A DNA stretch of 21,821 nucleotides, taken from contig NW_003211397.1 in NCBI RefSeq assembly GCF_000006405.1, forward strand, positions 510,511 to 532,331. Direction: 5' to 3'. This DNA is from Perkinsus marinus ATCC 50983. Taxonomy: Eukaryota; Perkinsozoa; Perkinsida; Perkinsidae. The notes beneath the pieces were generated by a model. It was given only the letters and a program-made list of their open reading frames with translations. It did no database searches and was not told the origin of the DNA. The position numbers and the translations under genes are program-made. Each line of letters opens with the position of its first letter. Within the stretch, counting starts at the first letter, position 1. Of this stretch, positions 17,435 through 21,821 are shown piece after piece.

Positions 17435-18557
17435 CATCACGAGTAGAACTAATCGCGAGACATGAGTTCCTTCCGGAGGATCACTTCATCACACCAGAAC
17501 AAATTCACGCGTCATTCACGCGTCATCTGTGCTGAGCTGTCTCTGCATACAATCGACGGTCTCTACGCTACGGGCAGCGATAAGCCTGCCCATGAGGACT
17601 CGAGTTACTAATGGGAACAACCGAGGTACCATGGGTTGATCCTCTCCCTACTCGTCTTTTCTTTCACTCGCATATAACGTACCTTTGTGCTGGATTCAGC
17701 GTGTATGGAGTCATTGAAGACACAAAAGTGTCCTCAATCGTTGTCTTATAATTGTGATGTAGCTGTCTGATACGTTCAACTTGAACGTAGTACGTTCTGC
17801 GTGAGATCAGACGGTGATTCACTGTCAGATGGTTCGTCTGACGGTGTTTCGTTAACTCAAAGGATATTGGGAAACCGTCAAACCTCCACTATAACATCCG
17901 TGTCACGGTCACGTCACGTGGCACTTCAGTATTCTTTCCTGATCGCGTAACAACTATTCCGAACTCAGATGAACTAGACTTTTTGCTTCAAGAAAAGTTT
18001 ACGGGCATATCTTTCTAAACTATTCGCAAAAATATCGTTCCGATTTATGCGAGAACCTCGGCGTATAGAGGAGTCATTTGATCGATCTGATGGCCCCCCA
18101 CATCCGTAGTTAAGCCAGAATAATTTTGCACGCACACATGCACAACGCGGAACAACCGCAACGACAGGCACTTCCGCGGCGGAAGTAAAACCGACGCGAA
18201 CCCGGAGTCCATATTTATTGAACATGGACTTATTCCCACCCGTAAACGTACTCGAACGCAAGTGCTCGGGAATAGAAGCTTCACTCATAGAGGCATGTCA
18301 AATGACACATAGTATATCAGTCCATTGGCCGTGATCCCCCTTACCCGACCCTGTATCATCCCGCTGACCATCGTACGGGTTAGATCCAAAATACTTGTGG
18401 TAACTACGACAAACGTTACTATATTCCAGCACAGCGATCGCTCTAGACAGAACCGAGCCGGCTTCGGAAGCTGGCCAGAACCTTCACTAATTTTCTACTA
18501 CTCCCCGAAGGAAAGTTTCCGATAACTCTCGGAGAGAAAACTCTCGATCAATGCCTC
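17435..18557. other. No convincing gene; hairpin-rich
   Basis: A 104-codon minus-strand frame (17974-18288, starting MSEASIPEHLRSSTF) is the best candidate but has no supporting feature. Hairpins: TACGTTCAA-C-TTGAACGTA (17771-17789), GTCAGA/TCTGAC around 17838-17856, and ACTTCCGC-G-GCGGAAGT (18170-18186). Confidence 0.35.
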
Positions 18558-20949
18558 TCATTTCAGCAGACAGTCGGACAATCTAAAATCAGCTCCACTC
18601 ATAAGCAGCCAGCCCTTCTGAAGGGTCCCTTCACGTGAACCTCGATGCCGACCTCTCAATATCCCTCTTATCCTTGTCCAGTGGCGGTGGTGTGAACGCT
18701 GCACAATCGAAGCAGATATACCCAAACGAGTATATAAACTCGAGCATTGACGAACCTTCCAAACCTGACAATCATATACCAAATTCTCAATCGGTCCAGA
18801 AGCCCATACCACTCCCGAGTCGACTATAGCACACAGGAAAGAATGCTCAACCACGTAGCACTTCACCTTGATTGTTTTTCTTCATCAGCTGTGGACTGAA
18901 CTCTAAGTGGAGCATATCCGGTGGATCTTCTCGCAATATACGTTCCGCTCCCCGCAAGACCTATGTACACCACAATTCATCGAATTCGGCCCAGTTCGAA
19001 ACCAAAAGCGCACGCCCAACCTGATATTCATGGCCCTGAACATCAACCTTCAACAACGTGATATGTTCTTTGATCAACCCCGGTTCGTCCAGTCTATATG
19101 CCTACACTAAGCATATCATCGCCAGCTGAAATAAATCTAACCCTTACAGGAACGTCGATCGAATACTTATCAAAAAACTCCTGACTTCTCCACGGTGGAG
19201 GCGCCCCAACAGTATCTGCCATAGCGGTCGCCTATGGACACCGGCCATCCTCACCAACGTTGGAATTAGTCTCTAGCTACATCGGTTGAGCTCAGACGTT
19301 TCCTCACTACATCGTGGAAGTTTACACACAATAAAGTACAGGCTTCGAGGAACCGATAAAAATGCCCCTGAGCCTCCCAAGAATATGTATCGATCTCACA
19401 TGTCATTTAATCATCATGAGAATATTCATTTCAGGGATTCTGCTCATGACAATTTACATTCCATTAACATACGCGTAGTTGACCACATGCATATTCCTCA
19501 CACATCACCTCACCTTGCTGACTTGATATACAACCTTCCTTAGACTGCTGTTTCCAATGAGCGCATTCCAAATGCAGTTTCACCGTTCCTGAATTCAAGA
19601 AGACTGAAACTCTACAGCGTGGAGCAACCCGTTCTACAAACAAGTATTTTCGGGTTGACTTTTCCAATTCAAAGGTCAACTTTCGGCGCTTCTTCAACAT
19701 GATAACAACGCGCACCATTGGAGACGTTTTGAAAGCGCTACAAAGTCAACTGTCGAAGGGCCCTCTCACAAGTTTATTACTATTTGAATCATAAGTCGAC
19801 AATGTTACCGATCTATACCATAACATATGAATAACCCCATCCAGATTGATTTAGAAAAAGTGACAACCTCCCCCGCACCTACCAGTTTTATCGGTGATCG
19901 CTGCCTGATGGAACTCGACTATATTCTCCATACGGCGTTTCTTAATAGCCTTCATTATTCTACTCTTCTTAGCTGGCGTTGGCTCGAAAGTGTACACCTA
20001 CCAGAAACACTATCAACATCAACTCACTCACCTCGACTCGCCTTCTTGGCATGTGTGAATTGCTTCAATTCTTCACCCAAATAGGATCCTACTTCTACTA
20101 CTACTGCGTCCTTGTAGCTGCCAAGCGCAAACAATGGCGATTCACTGAAGCACTCTCCCGAACGATCTCTTCAAAAATTTACTTGAAAATAACAGCTCCA
20201 TATATGAGCCAATTTCGGTTCTCCGAACCTCTCATTCTTCCAATAGGGTTTCTAGACGAATCAGTGGGTGACACATTGAATATACTTCCTTACCTATATA
20301 CTATGTGTCGGTGACAAAATGGAAATTCTGGGAGGAAACTCTTACTAGTTCCTATGCATTTCTACTCGAATTTAGATGTGAACTTCTATAATCAGTGAGG
20401 AAACTGTATGTGAGCTGAGCTGAGGAGAGCGTACATATTTTCCAATACTGCCATTCCTGCGCTACGACCAATACATCAGCAGAGTCTTACTACCTATCGA
20501 TCAATTTCCCCTTAGACTGACAGTCATAATTAGCGAGCCTCAGTAAGTCGAACATACGCATATGTCGTCTCTTTGAATCCACCAAACACTTCCCATCACT
20601 CCGACTGGCGTCATTCAACCCACCTTGAACACATACTCTACCAACGTGCCAAGAACAGGTAATGCCAGTATGAGAAAACATGCACAAGGTCAACTACGTG
20701 TGATAGTCATAAAATGAACACTCCGATAAAATTTTTGGAAATTTTTGTTGGTTTTTGTACATTTCTACCCGAGCTCGTATAAATGAGAATAACTTCCCAA
20801 AATTCCCTCGGGATTTTCATATTATCATCGACGCATATGGTTGACCATGTGCATATTCTCCCACACTAAGTAGTACCAAGTGTTTTAGCTTCCGCCAGTT
20901 CACGACGAAGATCTGCTATTAACTCGTCCTTGGCGCTATTCTCATCACC
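18558..20949 (-). CDS. FkbM-family methyltransferase, at least ten exons, N-terminus incomplete
   Basis: Minus-strand exons 20949-20877, 20623-20494, 20168-20042, 19997-19883, 19588-19514, 19231-19148, 19101-19021, 18960-18867, 18764-18635 and 18582-18558. FkbM landmarks appear in order: VVVEVGSYLGEE (SAM-binding motif I), VYTFEPTPAKK, NIVEFHQAAITDKTGTVKL, CWGASTVEKSG, YSIDVP-AYRLDEP, HITLLKVDVQGHEYQ, VLRGAERIL, LHLEFSPQLM, MLEFIYSFGYICFDC, stop after LSDCLLK. The family transfers methyl groups from SAM, usually to hydroxyls of sugars or natural products; the substrate here is unknown. The first exon seen is helical and charged (DELIADLRRELAEAK), like a stalk. Two oddities: the 20041-19998 intron must be GC-AG to keep frame, and exon 19231-19148 needs one base fewer in the A6 run 19172-19177. 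The latter is either a sequencing error or a real frameshift in a decaying gene. Confidence 0.85.
19276..19503 (+). repeat. MITE-1 copy in a methyltransferase intron (19232-19513)
   Basis: Starts GGTTGAGCTCAGACGTTTCC and ends GTAGTTGACCACATGCATAT / TCCTCACAC, the same order as 3302-3478. It is longer than other copies, with an extra 40-50 bp containing ATTCATTTCAGGGATT. Confidence 0.7.
19592..19750 (-). repeat. Repeat family 3 in a methyltransferase intron (19589-19882)
   Basis: On the minus strand reads AAAACGTCTCCAATGGTG, then TTGTTATCATGTTGA, then AAAGTTGACCTTTG, matching 478-560 on plus. Confidence 0.5.
20281..20440 (-). repeat. MITE-1 copy in a methyltransferase intron (20169-20493)
   Basis: Reverse orientation: ATGTGTCGGTGAC and CTGGGAGGAAACTC at the left, GAGCTGAGCTGAGGAGAGCG and TACATATTTTCC at the right. 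Confidence 0.75.
20671..20868. repeat. MITE-1 with two CATGTGCATATTCTCC-type ends, methyltransferase intron (20624-20876)
   Basis: The left end GAGAAAACATGCACAAGGTC and right end GGTTGACCATGTGCATATTC are inverted copies of each other, so this is the foldback form. It fills almost the whole intron. Confidence 0.75.
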
Positions 20950-21689
20950 CTGAGGGGAATAAATATTAATCCTTGATCAAACGATGACACTGTGGGAAAA
21001 CGAGCATATGGCCAACTAAGGAACGTATTTCTCCTCAGGCAGATTCTAACACACTATGGCAGAAACTAGGATACGGTACAGAAAAAGTGATGCGCTATCA
21101 TATAGTAGAGTCAACCGATCATGACCACCACCGTTATTGTCATATGAGGTCGTTCTCATGTACGTTTATGTCAGAATATATTTAAAAAAATCACGGCCTT
21201 CCTACTTATCGAACTCTCTGCCGTGTAACACACTGTCCACCGGTTCATGCTGCAGGCTCAGGCAGTGACTGAGCCTACAGCTATACCCCTATACTAGCTA
21301 TTACTCGCCTGCTCGAAGGAGTGCTGTGCAAGAAAAAGAAAAAAAGAAGATTGCTGTACACTTCTACCGTAAGTCGATTGTCTCAGCTTAGAAACCAAAC
21401 ATATATCACAACACTACCACCTCCATCTCAGCCTTCCTGTCACTACTACCCCTACCATCATTCGCCCGTATAAGAGTCTCACCACGTAGTGTACTGCCAG
21501 ATGGTACAACTACAACCACAGGAAACATACCACACCACAGGGAACATCTCATTACCGTTAGGATGACTCCTCATGGTTGGCAATACGAGTTGAACTGCTT
21601 GCATGCACACTGCACCCATCACCGCTGCAGAGACCAGGCTCGCCTTCAAAACACGAGAATGTATCAATGATACATATTCGTATATATAA
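20950..21689 (-). other. Probable 5' part of the methyltransferase gene, exons not resolved
   Basis: Exon 20949-20877 starts after an acceptor (CCCCTCAG) in phase 0, so coding sequence must continue to the right. A candidate membrane-anchor exon lies at about 21660-21558 on minus (LKASLVSAAVMGAVCMQAV, LVLPTMRSHPN, donor GTAATG), but its phase does not join directly, so a further exon or another start is needed. Partial MITE-1 ends occur near 20990. The hairpin ATGTATCA-A-TGATACAT is at 21659-21675. Confidence 0.3.
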
Positions 21690-21821
21690 TATTGGAATTT
21701 CACCACCCTAGTGATATGAAAAACACTAGTGAAAAACATATTTCACAACTACTGCATATCACCGCGAATATCGCGTTTTTCACCGAGTATTACGCCACTT
21801 CACGTAAAACGGGTCGTGAAA
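21690..21821 (+). repeat. MITE-2 copy, cut by the right edge of the window
   Basis: Starts ATTGGAATTTCACCACCCTAG and is almost identical to the copy at 1209 over at least 125 bp (ACTAGTGAAAAACATATTTC, then CACTTCACGTA). The near identity, at 20 kb distance, indicates recent activity of the family. Confidence 0.85.

Larger units (their letters stand above)
5341..18186. repeat. Dispersed perfect palindromes with a one-base centre
   Basis: Found by eye (arm length in brackets): 5341-5357 (8), 6472-6488 (8), 6875-6889 (7), 6948-6962 (7), 8168-8188 (10), 8596-8610 (7), 9020-9038 (9), 9198-9214 (8), 9349-9363 (7), 10732-10758 (13), 10793-10811 (9), 11322-11340 (9), 12564-12578 (7), 12919-12937 (9), 15308-15324 (8), 15830-15846 (8), 15886-15902 (8), 16176-16194 (9), 17771-17789 (9), 18170-18186 (8); one more at 21659-21675 (8). 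No sequence is shared among them, so this is not a repeat family in the usual sense. Three-base-centre forms also occur (5997-6029 with 15-bp arms, 6853-6869, 8051-8067, 11633-11649). Confidence 0.85.

Noticed and set aside
17189-17440. Minus-strand 83-codon frame with WYCCICEEW resembling a zinc finger
   Set aside because: Only one cysteine cluster, no second pair. It is antisense to the plus-strand model whose intron is well formed.
1-21821. LTR retrotransposons, Polintons or other virus-derived elements
   Set aside because: No reverse transcriptase, integrase, capsid or long terminal repeats were recognised anywhere. The repeats seen are short and non-coding.

Overview
The window is nuclear DNA of a single-celled eukaryote. 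Genes are split by GT-AG introns, most only 36-62 bp long. Several proteins are eukaryotic: an F-box/WD40 protein of FBXW5 type and an FkbM-family methyltransferase. Small secreted-protein genes lie in tandem. The style fits an alveolate protist such as Perkinsus, but that is inference; nothing here proves the species.

Layout. (1) 1-4739, plus strand: the 3' eleven exons of an FBXW5-like gene; its F-box exon is cut by the left edge. Introns are either 40-50 bp or 170-640 bp, and every long one carries short non-autonomous repeats. (2) 5035-6889, plus: an unrecognised gene with short introns, interrupted by an exact 193-bp tandem duplication; coding-like but unresolved sequence follows to about 7320. 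(3) 7320-8400: no convincing gene. (4) 8400-14240: three tandem units of about 1.9-2.1 kb, each with one intact minus-strand four-exon gene for a 170-178 aa secreted protein. (5) 14270-16462, minus: a possible 39 aa secreted peptide, a well-supported 157 aa secreted protein and a weaker 125 aa candidate. (6) 16936-17434, plus: a hydrophobic Ile/Ser-repeat candidate. (7) 17435-18557: nothing firm. (8) 18558-20949 and probably beyond, minus: an FkbM methyltransferase gene with at least ten exons, its long introns again loaded with the same repeats. (9) 20950-21821: repeats and perhaps the membrane-anchor exon of that gene.

The most unusual signal is not a gene. From 5.3 kb rightwards the sequence is studded with perfect inverted repeats separated by exactly one base (21 found by eye with arms of 7-13 bp; about 1.3 expected by chance). 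Comparing the three tandem units shows that such palindromes are present in one unit and absent at the same place in the others, sometimes with different palindromes born at one site. This points to an active local process, such as replication template switching, that copies a few bases in inverted orientation.

The middle of the window therefore looks like an island of fast-changing secreted-protein genes, all on the minus strand, between conserved intracellular genes. The joint function of the secreted proteins cannot be read from sequence alone.
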